Notes: generated from the sequence alone by a model not told the origin. Shown: positions 33,581 through 45,700, counted from the first letter of the stretch. The stretch is DNA of 64,000 bases from Megaleporinus macrocephalus (GCA_021613375.1 CM038725.1:36777349-36841348); one strand, 5' to 3'. Numbers and translations: made by a program.

Positions 33581-34180
33581 TCCACTGAGCGTACAGGAGC
33601 TCCACGGAGCGTACAGGAGCTCCACGGAGCGTACAGGAGCTCCACTGAGCGTACAGGAGCTCCACTGAGCGTACAGGAGCTCCACTGAGCGTACAGGAGC
33701 TCCACTGAGCGTACAGGAGCTCCACTGAGCGTACAGGAGCTCCACTGAGCGTACAGGAGCTCCACTGAGCGTACAGGAGCTCCACTGACCATACAGGAGC
33801 TCCACTCACTGTCCACTGTATCAGCTCCACTGACCATACAGGAGCTCCACTCACTGACCACTGTATCAGCTCCACTGACCATACAGGACCTCCACTCACT
33901 GTCCACTGTATCAGCTCCACTGACCATACAGGAGCTCCACTGACCATACAAGAGCTCCACTGACCATACAAGAGCTCCACTGACCATACAGGAGCTCCAC
34001 TCACTGTCAACTGTATCAGCTCCACTGAGCGTACAGGAGCTACACTGACCATACAGGAGCCCTACTGACCGTACAGGACCTCCACTCACTGTCCACTGTA
34101 TCAGCTCCACTGACCATACAGGACCTCCACTCACTGTCCACTGTATCAGCTCCACTGACCATACAGGAGCTCCACTTACA
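33581..34180. repeat. Minisatellite, 20-bp unit passing into composite units
   Basis: 33581-33780 repeats aggagctccactgagcgtac about ten times. 33780-34180 mixes ctccactgaccatacaggag with ctcactgtccactgtatcag in a higher-order pattern. The long minus-strand frame is a by-product. Confidence 0.93.
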
Positions 34181-34195
34181 GACTGTAGTTCATCT

Positions 34196-34537
34196 GATTC
34201 TCTGTATACTTTATTACTCTGTTCTTTAATGATCAGGACCCCCACAGGACCACCACAGAGCAGATACTATTAGGGAGGTGGGTCATTCTCAGCACTGCAG
34301 TGACACTGTAGTGCTGGGGTGAGTGGATCAGACACAGCAGCATCACCAAAACTATCCGGACAGCAGTGTCCTGTGGGCGGCGTCCTGTGTCCACTGATGA
34401 AGAACTAGAGGAACACAAACTGTGCAGCAGCAGATGAGCTACTGTCTCTGACTTTACATCTACAAGGTGGACCAGCAAGTAGTAGGAGTGTCTAATAGAG
34501 TGGACAGTGAGTGGACACAGTGTCTAATCTTATGGCT
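34196..34537. mobile_element. Second copy of the TIR element, inverted and truncated
   Basis: It begins tctgtatactttattactct and gatcaggaccc like the copy at 31026, but the interior is in the opposite order (gggtgagtggatcagacaca first, then gtagtaggagtgtctaatag). The far TIR is replaced by a (ta)n tract at 34543-34580. Confidence 0.75.
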
Positions 34538-34545
34538 GATGTGTA

Positions 34546-34584
<39 letters not shown>

Positions 34585-35173
34585 AGTCTGTTTAGTTGAT
34601 GTCTGGTGTTAAATCTCAGCTACTTCCTCTGTGGACTGTTGGTGTAACACGTTTGGGCACCTCCGGTCTAGAAGCCGAGCTCGGTGATGCTCTGGGGAAA
34701 CGTCTGCTGTGGAAAAGATTCATCTTCAGCTCTAAGGTCTGTTTTTGTGCTCTGAGTTTGACCGTCGTGGTTTTTACTCATACTGATGAGGAAGCTGCTC
34801 GAGGACTCGCGGCTGTAGCTCGAGGTATATGGAGTGAACAGGAGTGTCGTTACTGAGAGACAGTCGTACCAAAACACATCAGATTTACTAGAAATATAAA
34901 GATCTGATCAGCTTTCCGTTATATTAAATCAGCTGATGGAGCTGAACTGATATCCAGGCACTCTTTGAACACTGTACTGTAGTGAGGTCAGAGATTTACA
35001 CTCCAAACCTAAAATCACTCTGGACTTTTAGTGTATGATTATTAAATAGTGTGTTTGTGTTTCAGTGACCTGCGGACAGGTGTGTGTGTGATGGCGAGGT
35101 TTGGTGTCAGCAGGTGATGTGAAGAGGCGACGCTGCACAGGTGTGCAGGACTCACGACCAGACTGTAAGAAAA

Positions 35174-37932
35174 CTTCTCAATCATCACCACCACCACTGT
35201 AAACACCATCACCACCACTGTAAACACCATCACCACCACTGTAAACACCATCACCGCCACTGTAAACACCACCACCACCACTGTAAACATCATCACCGCC
35301 ACTATAAACACCATCACCACCACTGTAAACACCATCACCGCCACTGTAAACACCATCAACCCCACCACTGTAACACCCATCACCGCCACTGTAAACATCA
35401 TCATTACCACTGTAAACACCATCACCGCCACTGTAAACACCATCACCACCACTGTAAACACCATCACCGCCACTATAAACACCATCACCACCACTATAAA
35501 CACCATCACCGCCACTGTAAACACCTTCACCGCCACTGTAAACACCATCACCGCCACTGTAAACACCATCACCGCCACTGTAAACACCATCACCGCCACT
35601 GTAAAAACACCTCCATCTCCACCACTGTAAAACACTATCACCACCACTGTAAAACACCATCACCACCACTGTAAAACCACCATCACCGCCACTGTAACAC
35701 CATGCACCCACCACTGTAAACACCATCACCAGCCACTATAAACACCATCACCACCACTATAAACACCTTCACCGCCACTGTAAACACTCACCGCACTGTA
35801 AACACCATCACCGCCACTGTAAACACCATCACCACCACTATAAACACCATCACCACCACTGTAAACATCATCATCACCACTGTAAACACCATTATCACCA
35901 CTGTAAACACCAACACCAATGTAAACACCATCACCACCACTGTAAACACCATCACCACCACTGTAAACACCATCATCACCACTGTAAACACCATCACCAC
36001 CGCCACTGTAAACACCACCACTGTAAACACCTTCACCACCACTGTAAACACCACCACCACTGTAAACACCATCACCACCACTGTAAACACCATCACCACC
36101 ACTGTAAACACCATCACCATCACTGTAAACATCATCACCACCACTGTAAACACCATCATCACCACCACTGTAAACACCATCATCACCACCACTGTAAACA
36201 TCATCACCACTGTAAACACCACCACCACTGTAAACACCATCACCACTGTAAACACCATCACCACCACTGTAAACACCACCACCACCACTGTAAACACCAT
36301 CACCACTGTAAACACCATCACCACCACTGTAAACATCATCACCGCCACTGTAAACACCATCACCGCCACTGTAAACACCATCACCGCCACTGTAAACACC
36401 ATCACCACCACTGTAAACACCATCACCGCCACTGTAAACACCATCACCGCCACTGTAAACACCATCACCACCACTGTAAACACCATCACCACCACTGTAA
36501 ACACCATCACCGCCACTGTAAACACCATCACCACCACTGTAAACACCATCACCACCACTGTAAACACCATCACCGCCACTGTAAACACCATAATCACCAC
36601 TGTAAACACCATCATCACCACTGTAAACACCATCACCACCACTGTAAACACCATCACCGCCACTGTAAACACCATCACCGCCACTGTAAACACCATCATC
36701 ACCACTGTAAACACCATCATCACCACTGTAAACATCATCATCACCACTGTAAACACCATTATCACCACTGTAAACACCAACACCAATGTAAACACCATCA
36801 CCACCACTGTAAACACCATCATCACCACTGTAAACACCATCACCACCACTGTAAACACCACCACCACCACTGTAAACACCATCACCACCACTGTAAACAC
36901 CACCACCACTGTAAACACCACCACCACTGTAAACACCACCACCACCACCACTGTAAACACCATCACCACCACCACTGTAAACACCATCATCACCACTGTA
37001 AACACCATCATCACCACTGTAAACACCATCACCACCACTGTAAACACCATCACCACCACAGTAAACACCATCATCACCACCACTGTAAACATCATCACCA
37101 CCACTGTAAACATCATCACCGCCACTGTAAACACCATCACCGCCACTGTAAACATCATCACCACCACTGTAAACACCATCAATACCACTGTAAACACCAT
37201 CACCACCACTGTAAACACCACCACCACCACCACTGTAAACACCATCACCACCACTGTAAACACCATCACCACCACTGTAAACACCATCATCACCACCACT
37301 GTAAACACCATCATCACCACCACTGTAAACACCATCACCACCACTGTAAACACCATCACCACCACTGTAAACACCATCATCACCACCACTGTAAACATCA
37401 TCACCACCACTGTAAACACCATCACCACCACTGTAAACACCACCACCACCACTGTAAACACCATCACCACCACTGTAAACACCACCACCACTGTAAACAC
37501 CACCACCACCACCACTGTAAACACCATCACCACCACCACTGTAAACACCGTCACCACCACTGTAAACACCGTCACCACCACTGTAAACACCGTCACCACT
37601 GTAAACATCATCACCACTGTAAACACCACCACCATCACTGTAAATATCATCACCACTGTAAACACCACCACCACCACTGTAAACACCACCACCACTGTAA
37701 ATATCATCACCACTGTAAACACCGTCACCACCACTGTAAACATCGTCACCACCACTGTAAACATCGTCACCACCACTGTAAACATCGTCACCACCACTGT
37801 AAACATCGTCACCACCACTGTAAACACCATCACCACCACTGTAAACACCATCACCACTGTAAACACCATCACCACCACTGTAAACACCACCACCACTGTA
37901 AACATCATCACCACCACTGTAAACACCATCTG
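35174..37932. repeat. Minisatellite, 18-21-bp unit, about 130 copies, in pheta2 intron 1
   Basis: The core unit is tgtaaacaccatcaccacca plus c, with cgcc, catcat and shortened variants. Every unit contains gtaaaca, the core of forkhead factor sites. The + strand is almost free of G outside gtaa. Near 35600-35760 units are irregular (extra a or c). Frames of up to 716 codons on the minus strand (VFTVVVM repeats) are artefacts of a period divisible by three. Confidence 0.97.
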
Positions 37933-38157
37933 AACCATTTCACTCTAAACTCACTCTGAATCACTCTGTTTACATCGCAAAAACGTATTAATTAATAATT
38001 ATTTTGAATTTTTGAAGTAATTAATTTCACGCTGTTGTTTAGGACTATAATTAAATTCCTTCTGAAAATAGTAGTAATACTGATTTTTGCTCAAACTGGG
38101 TTTTACTTCAGTAAGTGCACAAATGACTAATTAATCTGATATTATTTCTCTCGCCAG

Positions 38158-38640
38158 CTCCACCTCCCCGTATCTCCTCCTCACTGCTCTGGAGCCATGA
38201 AGCTGAACGAGCGCAGCGTGGCGCACTACGCCACCTGTAACTCTCCGCCGGATAAGACGGGCTACCTGTGGAAGAAGGGCGAGCGGAACCCGGCGTACCA
38301 CCGCCGCTGGTGCGTGCTGAAGGGGAACATGCTGTTCTACTTTGAGGAGCGCGAGAGCCGCGAGCCGGTGGGCGTGATCGTCCTGGAGGGCTGCACGGTG
38401 GAGCTCTGCGACTCCGAGTCCGAGGAGTTCGCCTTCGCCGTGCGCTTCGACTGCGCCCGAGCTCGCGTCTACAAGCTGGCCGCCGACAGCCAGGCCGCCA
38501 TGGAGTCGTGGGTGAAGGCGCTGTCTCGCGCCACCTTCGACTACATGCGGCTGCTGGTGCGCGAGCTGGAGAGGCAGCTGGAGGAGGCCCAGCAGGGGGC
38601 GCTGGTACAGCAGGCCAAGAGCAAAGCCAAGAGGTCACAG
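38158..38640 (+). CDS. pheta2: pheta2 exon 2: PH domain
   Basis: The acceptor ctcgccag ends at 38157. 39 nt precede the conserved ATG at 38197 and are in frame with it without a stop. The exon is strikingly GC-rich and CpG-rich against its AT-rich flanks. It ends AAGAGGTCACAG|gttagt. Confidence 0.93.
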
Positions 38641-40549
38641 GTTAGTCCTTCTAAAAACGTGTTCACACTTGAACTTGACCAGGGACGCACAGACACTACT
38701 GTAGACTGTGTGTCCTCTGGTCACTATAAAGCTGTGTTTCTCCACCAGGGGGAGCTGTTAGTGCTCAAGTCACTACTGTTACAATAATCAGAAAACCATC
38801 AGAAATATTCAGACCACTTGATCACTCTTTACTTCTAGAGTCCATCGTCAGAATAATCAGATCACTTGATCACTCTTTACTTCTAGAGTCCATCGTCAGA
38901 ATAATGAGATCACTTGATCACTCTTTACTTCTAGATCCATCGTCAGAATAATCAGATCACTTGATCACTCTTTACTTCTAGAGTCCATCGTCAGAATAAT
39001 CAGATCACTTGATCACTCTTTACTTCTAGAGTCCATCGTCAGAATAATCAGTAGATCACTTGATCACTCTTGGCTTCTGGAGTTCATTGTCAGAATAATC
39101 AGTAGATCACTTGATCACTCTTTACTGCTGGGGTCCATCACTAGAATAATCAGTAGATCACTTGATCACTCTTTACTTCCGGAGTCCATCACTAGAATAA
39201 TCAGTAGATCACTTGATCACTCTTTACTTACAGAGTCCATCATCAGAATAATCGGTAGATCATTTGATCACTCTTTACTTCCAGAGTCCATTATCAGAAT
39301 AATCAGTAGATAACTTGATCACTCTTTATTTCTAGAGTCCATCATTAGAATAATCAGTAGATCACTTGATCACTTTTTACTTCTGGAGTCCATCTTCAGA
39401 ATGATCAGTAGATCACTCTTTACTGCTGGGGTCCATCACTAGAATAATCAGTAGATAACTTGATCACTCTTTATTTCTAGAGTCCATCATTAGAATAATC
39501 AGTAGATCACTCTGTCACTCTTTACTGCTGGGGTGCATTGTCAGAATGATCAGTAGATCACTCGATCACTCTTTACTGCTGGGGTGCATTGTCAGAATGA
39601 TCAGTAGATCACTCGATCACTCTTTACTGCTGGGGTGCATTGTCAGAATGATCAGTAGATCACTCTATCACTCTTTACTGCTGGGGTCCATCACTAGAAT
39701 AATCAGTAGATCACTTGATCACTCTTTACTGCTGGGGTGCACTGTCAGAATGATCAGTAGATCACTCGATCACTCTTTACTGCTGGGGTGCATTGCCAGA
39801 ATGATCAGTAGATCACTCGATCACTCTTTACTGCTGGGGTGCATTGTCAGAATGATCAGTAGATCACTCTATCACTCTTTACTGCTGGGGTGCATTGTCA
39901 GAATGATCAGTAGATCACTCGATCACTCTTTACTGCTGGGGTCCATCACTAGAATAATCAGTAGATCACTTGATCACTCTTTACTGCTGGGGTCCATCAC
40001 TAGAATAATCAGTAGATCACTTGATCACTCTTTACTGCTGGGGTGCATTGTCAGAATGATCAGTAGATCACTCTATCACTCTTTACTGCTGGGGTGCATT
40101 GTCAGAATGATCAGTAGATCACTCTATCACTCTTTACTGCTGGGGTGCATTGTCAGAATGATCAGTAGATTATGTCTTTGCTTGGTCCGCAGGGAGGCAG
40201 TGGAGGGCGCTCCAAACCCGCCAGCCTGCAGGGAGTCCAGACGCAGCCCGCGGGGTCTCCTGAGGAGGGGCTGCTGTCACTCATTCCCGGGAAGGAAAAC
40301 GGAGTGTCCTGGAATAAACCAGCCGGTCTCTCTAACGGAGTGGACGAGGGGTCCGTTCCCGGAGTGGTCTGGGACGCGGAAGGCCGAGGGGATTCGGTCA
40401 GACCTCCACCGGTCCCCCCGCGCAGGAAGACCCCCGGGGGGTCTCTGGAAAGCCCAGTATCGCCCGGGACGGGCTGCTTCTCCAAACTGCACGACTGGTA
40501 CGGAAAGGAGGTGGCAGAGCTCCGAGTGGAGTGGCTGCAGGGTCAGTGA
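38197..40549 (+). CDS. pheta2: Sesquipedalian-type PH-domain protein, PHETA2-like, 266 aa
   Basis: Endocytic adaptor of early endosomes, recycling endosomes and trans-Golgi that binds the inositol 5-phosphatases OCRL and INPP5B. Coding exons are 38197-38640 and 40193-40549, both phase 0. The start [12 protein letters not shown] is identical to human PHETA2, and the ATG has a good context (gagccATGa). A PH domain spans residues about 17-115 ([34 protein letters not shown], [15 protein letters not shown]), followed by a predicted helix ([11 protein letters not shown]), a proline-rich PPPVPPRRK and, at residues 243-259, [17 protein letters not shown]. That last segment is the F&H motif (Phe 244, His 248), the OCRL/INPP5B binding site. 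The C-terminus and first residues fit PHETA2, while the PH domain also resembles PHETA1. The length is normal (human 249-259). Confidence 0.95.
38811..40170. repeat. Minisatellite, 48- to 51-bp unit, about 27 copies, in pheta2 intron 2
   Basis: Early units (48 bp) read tcagaataatcagatcactt, gatcactctttacttctaga, gtccatcg. Later units are 51 bp with tag inserted (atcagtagatcac) and ctgctggggtgcattg. The order of variants suggests stepwise change along the array. It ends 22 bp before the acceptor region of the last exon. Confidence 0.95.
40193..40549 (+). CDS. pheta2: pheta2 exon 3: proline-rich region and F&H motif
   Basis: It follows cttggtccgcag. It encodes [54 protein letters not shown] and WLQGQ, then TGA at 40547-40549. 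Human PHETA2 has [20 protein letters not shown] here. A long frame entering from the upstream array reads this exon out of frame and is not real. Confidence 0.94.
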   Translation, partial: GGSGGRSKPASLQGVQTQPAGSPEEGLLSLIPGKENGVSWNKPAGLSNGVDEGSVPGVVWDAEGRGDSVRPPPVPPRRKTPGGSLESPVSPGTGCFSKLHDWYGKEVAELRVEWLQGQ

Positions 40550-40814
40550 GACGGACAGACTGAGGACAGCGAGACCAGAGAGAGTGAGGAGGACGAGGAC
40601 GACCTTGTTAGACGTTTGGGTGTCAGTCAAGTTGATTACCTACTTTTTAATAGTCAGCAAGGGGAAGTCCACTGAAATCTCAAAGTTTCTGCAGAATTCA
40701 ATGTTAACTAAGTCATTCAGAGTGGTTTAGTATGAGATACTTCATTCTGGAGAAGGTGTGAATGGAACCAGATGGATGAAAAGCTCCCTCACAGAAGGTT
40801 AGTGCACCAAGTTG
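40550..40814 (+). other. Start of pheta2 3' UTR
   Basis: Ordinary sequence leading into the next array. No polyadenylation signal is obvious before it; aataaa near 42196 lies in repeat-like sequence. Confidence 0.45.
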
Positions 40815-41788
40815 TTAATGTAAACACCATCACCACCACCATAAACACCATCACCACCACCACCATAAACACCATCACCACCACCATAAACACCATCACC
40901 ACCACCGTAAACACCATCACCACCACCATAAACACTATCACCACCACCATAAACACCATCACCACCACTGTAAACACCATCACCACCACTGTAAACACCA
41001 TCACCACCACTGTAAACACCATCATCACCACCGTAAACACCATCACCACCACTGTAAACATCATCACCACCATAAACATCATAACCACCACAGTAAACAC
41101 CATCACCACCACCGTAAACAGCATCACCACCACCGTAAACACCATCACCACCACCATAAACACCATCACCACCACCATAAACACCATCACCACCACCACC
41201 ATAAACACCATCACCACCACCATAAACACCATCACCACCACCGTAAACACCATCACCACCACCATAAACACTATCACCACCACCATAAACACTATCACCA
41301 CCACTGTAAACACCATCACCACCACTGTAAACACCATCACCACCACCGTAAACACCATCACCACCACTGTAAACATCATCACCACCATAAACATCATAAC
41401 CACCACCGTAAACAGCATCACCACCACCGTAAACACCATCACCACCACTGTAAACATCACCACCACTGTAAACACCATCACCACCACCGTAAACACCATC
41501 ACCACCACTGTAAACATCATCACCACCATAAACATCATAACCACCACCGTAAACAGCATCACCACCACTGTAAACATCACCACCACTGTAAACACCATCA
41601 CCACCACTGTAAACATCACCACCACTGTAAACACCATCACCACCACCGTAAACACCATCACCACCACTGTAAACATCACCACCACAGTAAACAGCATCAC
41701 CACCACCGTAAACAGCATCACCACCACCGTAAACAGCATCACCACCACCGTAAACAGCATCACCACCACCACTGCAAACACCATCTGA
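40815..41788. repeat. Minisatellite, 21-bp unit, about 46 copies, downstream of pheta2
   Basis: The unit is gtaaacaccatcaccaccac plus c, with ata/gta variants, the same as the array at 35174-37932. It is followed by ccatctgaaccatttcac and then cactctgaat, the same flank that follows the first array. The two arrays therefore probably arose by duplication. Confidence 0.96.
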
Positions 41789-42510
41789 ACCATTTCACAC
41801 CAAACCCACTCTGAATGAGTGAAATATGCAGGACACCAGTGGAATTCCTCTCTCTCACTATTTCAATCCACTCTGTTGCTCAGCATCAGTGCCGCTGACA
41901 GAAACCCCACCTGAGAACATTCCTTCAGAGGTTCTGGTTGACACCCAGACGTCCTTGTAAATCCTCAGACTCTCGCCTGGACTCTCACACTGAGGTGCTC
42001 CACCTGTTTGCCTTTTTCTTATCGTACGCTGGTAAACCAGGACGATCTCTCAGCCTGAGAGAGAACCGGCTTCCTGACTTCACCTGGAGGAGCTGAGGAG
42101 CTGAAGAGCTGAGGAGCTGAGGTTCATGAACCATCTTTATTCTTATATACGTACCTACATACACACAGTGTCGCTGGTTTAGTGGGTACGTGTACCTAAT
42201 AAAGCGGCAACTCAGCAGAGGTGAGAACTCGAGTCACAGGGTTGACGACTTTATGTCTGGCGTGAGCGTCAGTGACTCAGACGTTGGACTGGAGCCTCGT
42301 GAGTCGTAGGGATCTAAGACCCAGAAGAGTCTACAGTCGCTTACTGTTCATGTGAGTCTGATATACAGGCAAGTCTTAGCGTTTCCCTACAAACAGAGCT
42401 CGGAGACAAAACTCGCTCTTTATTTCAATCCAGTGATCCTAAAGACGAGCTTATATATAAAACAAACTTATATATAAATATATATATATATAAAATCGTC
42501 ACAGTCCCAT
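41789..42510. other. Downstream sequence, mostly unrecognised
   Basis: It contains gtgtacctaataaagcggc near 42188-42206, a phrase common in fish repeats, and a (ta)n stretch at 42465-42495. No gene is seen. Confidence 0.5.
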
Positions 42511-42519
42511 GAAAAACAG

Positions 42520-42705
42520 GTACCTCCAAAATGGCAACTTTTCAGGAGAGGCCAAAAACTGTCTTCACGTTCAATGGAAGTCAATGGAACCAGAATTTTT
42601 TCCAAGCTATTTTGGAGCATTTCTATTGGTCCATTCATCATGAAATTTCACCACAATTTAAACGCCAGCTGCCGCAGTTAATTGATGTAGAAAAGTAGAA
42701 ATCAT
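42520..42705 (+). repeat. Dispersed repeat, one arm of the fold-back family at 50825-51365
   Basis: It shares ttttcaggagagg, caatggaagtcaatggaacc and ttggagcatttctattggtc with both arms of the pair at 50825-51365, in the orientation of the right arm. Confidence 0.7.
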
Positions 42706-43064
42706 ATATATATATACACACAGGCTTTGAGGAAAGTATCTAATTGTGATTTTTTTATATCTATATTAAGATTTAAATGTAACTATTTACTAGACATTAA
42801 TTTCCTGACCTGTTTTATGGCCAACGGGACCAAAACTCTTCTATCAGACTAAAGATTAGTGGTGACTTCTAGTTGGTTTACCTCAATGCAAATTCCGGAA
42901 CAGATCTAAAGTTTTCCGGAATCCGTGCATCTGATCAAAAAGCTGCCTTACAAGCTTGAATCACACAATCAGATCGGACTATCTAGAGCTGGAACGGAGT
43001 TGATATTTAGAAGACTGTGGTACGAGTTACGTGGTGAAGATCTACCAGAATAACAATTGTAGGC

Positions 43065-43345
43065 AATAGAATAGATCCTTTACTGATCCCAGAGAGAAAT
43101 CCAGGATCTCCACATTTAACTCATCCGTGCAGTGAAACACTCGCACACTAGGGGGCAGTGAAACACACACACACACTAGGGGGCAGTGAGCACACTTGCC
43201 CGGAGTGGTGGACAGCCTTACCACAGTGCCAGTTAGGGGTTAGGTGCCTTGCTCAAGGGCTCTTCAGTCGTGACCTGTAGGTTCATGGGATTCTGATCAC
43301 GAGGTTGGTTCCCTAACCTCCAGCCCACTACTGCCCCCTAGTGCA
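43065..43345. repeat. Dispersed fish repeat, family not assigned
   Basis: The phrases cctttactgatcccagagag, taggtgccttgctcaagggc and actactgcccccta are typical of a widespread fish repeat. The internal cacactagggggcagtgaaa segment is duplicated about 30 bp apart. Confidence 0.55.
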
Positions 43346-44087
43346 ACCATAATAACATATACTACCATCATTTTTATTTATTAACTTTTTTCAGATTTAG
43401 ATTTTGAGAACGCTGCAGACGCTGTTATTCACTGACTCTAATGCTGTTATAGTGTTAGACCTGCTGAACAGTCTTATTTATCACTCACCTGAACTGACTC
43501 GGGACTCAGATCAAGACTGGACCTCTCTCCTGACTCGGGACTCGTGTGTGGAGCCCTGAGGCTGACTCGTTCTCACCTCTGCAGCTCTGTGTGTTTGGAC
43601 ACTGTGATGCATTTCTTACGCCTTCGTTTTTTCCAGGCCTCTGTTTATATATGCAATACTTTATTTCCTCTACAGACTTTTGCACAAACCCTTTGTCGGA
43701 ACCTTTTCTAGCCTCTTCAGTTTGAAGTGCCATTTTTAATTCAGTGCCTGATTTTGTGTCTGATTTCCTTCGTTAGCCGGAACGGAAGCAGAGCCAGCAA
43801 ACACGTACGCTTTCTGTTTACTGTCGTCCCGATTCCCAAAGCTGGACTTTGGCCGAAACGTGGCCGGGACGCCTGCTCAGCTCAGCTCAGCTGGTCTTCA
43901 GTGTAGAGTTAAACATCCTAACTGAACCAGATCAGGAGAACGTCCGCAGGTTCTAGAGCTCACGTAGGAGAGAACGAGGCAGGTCGTAACACATTTCAGC
44001 TCTTAATTAATCATTAACAAGTATTTAATATTAGTATTATTAACATTCCAAATCAGTATCAATAAAAAATAGTGTTATATAAGCAAT
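43346..44087. other. Stretch without recognised features
   Basis: The minus-strand frame at 43506-43733 has no domain features. Confidence 0.5.
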
Positions 44088-45700
44088 CTACACATCTGTA
44101 CTAGATCTGTACTAGATCTGTACTACATCTATACTAGATCTATACTAGATCTGTACTACATCTATACTACATCTGTACTAGATCTGTACTAGATCTGTAC
44201 TACATCTATACTACATCTGTACTAGATCTGCACTAGATCTGTACTACATCTATACTACATCTGTACTAGATCTGCACTAGATCTGCACTAGATCTGTACT
44301 ACATCTATACTATATATGTACTACATCTATACTAGATCTGTACTACATCTACACTAGATCTGTAGTATATCTGTACTACATCTACACTAGATCTGTACCG
44401 GATCTGTACTAGATCTGTACTACATCTGTACTAGATCTGTAGTATATCTGTACTACATCTACACTAGATCTGTACCGGATCTGTACTAGATCTGTACTAC
44501 ATCTGTACTAGATCTGTAGTATATCTGTACTACATCTACACTAGATCTGTACCGGATCTGTACTAGATCTGTACTACATCTGTACTAGATCTGTACTATA
44601 TCTGTAGTATATCTGTACTAGATATGTAATATATCTGTACTAGATCTGTAGTATGTCTGTACTAGATCTGTAGTATATCTGTAGTATATTTGTACTAGAT
44701 ATGTAGTACATCTGTAGTACATCTGTAGTACATCTATACTAGATCTGTAGTACATCTGTACTAGATCTGTAGTATGTCTGTACTAGATCTGTAGTATATC
44801 TGTAGTATATCTGTAGTATATCTGTACTAGATATGTAATATATCTGTACTAGATCTGTAGTATGTCTGTACTAGATCTGTACTATATCTGTAGTATATTT
44901 GTACTAGATATGTAGTACATCTGTACTAGATCTGTAGTACATCTGTACTAGATCTGTAGTACATCTGTACTAGATCTGTAGTACATCTGTACTAGATATG
45001 TAGTATATCTGTACTAGATCTGTAGTATATCTGTACTAGATCTGTAGTACATCTGTACTAGATATGTAGAATATCTGTACTAGATCTGTAGTACATCTGT
45101 ACTAGATCTGTAGTACATCTGTACTAGATCTGTAGTACATCTGTACTAGATATGTAGTATATCTGTACTAGATCTGTAGTATATTTGTACTAGATATGTA
45201 GTACATCTGTACTAGATCTGTAGTACATCTGTACTAGATCTGTAGTACATCTGTACTAGATATGTAGTACATCTGTACTAGATCTGTAGTACATCTGTAC
45301 TAGATCTGTAGTACATCTGTACTAGATATGTAGTATATCTGTACTAGATCTGTAGTATATTTGTACTAGATATGTAGTACATCTGTACTAGATATGTAGT
45401 ACATCTGTACTAGATCTGTAGTACATCTGTACTAGATCTGTAGTATGTCTGTACTAGATCTGTAGTATATCTGTAGTATATTTGTACTAGATATGTAGTA
45501 CATCTGTACTAGATCTGTAGTACATCTGTACTAGATCTGTAGTACATCTGTACTAGATATGTAGTATATCTGTACTAGATATGTAGTATATCTGTACTAG
45601 ATCTGTAGTATATCTGTACTAGATCTGTAGTATATCTGTACTAGATCTGTAGTACATCTGTTCTAGATTTGTTCTACATCTGTACTAGATGTACTAGATG
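44088..45700. repeat. Minisatellite, 11-bp unit (22-bp dimers), about 145 units
   Basis: Two 11-mers alternate: atctgtactag and atctgtagtac, with ata/aca variants. agatct and gtac are themselves palindromic, so single strands can fold. Early units (44088-44400) are mostly the tactac/tactag type; later ones are regular dimers. Confidence 0.95.

Larger units (their letters stand above)
32959..38157 (+). other. pheta2 intron 1 with arrays and a TIR element
   Basis: The intron runs from gtaaga to the acceptor ttctctcgccag. It contains the 33581-34180 array, a TIR element, a (ta)n tract (34543-34580) and the 35174-37932 array. 33330-33580, 34590-35170 and 37940-38150 show nothing recognisable. 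Confidence 0.6.

Noticed and set aside
35788..37938. 716-codon minus-strand frame of VFTVVVM repeats, looking like a membrane protein
   Set aside because: It is the reverse reading of the 21-bp minisatellite. There is no unique coding sequence before or after it, and units with indels break it.
39546..40730. 394-codon + frame running through the 51-bp array into the last pheta2 exon
   Set aside because: It enters the exon in the wrong phase. The exon in the frame that matches PHETA2 starts after the acceptor at 40192.
40815..41788. Short direct repeats with spacing that could suggest a CRISPR array
   Set aside because: There are no unique spacers, units abut each other, and the context is a vertebrate gene.
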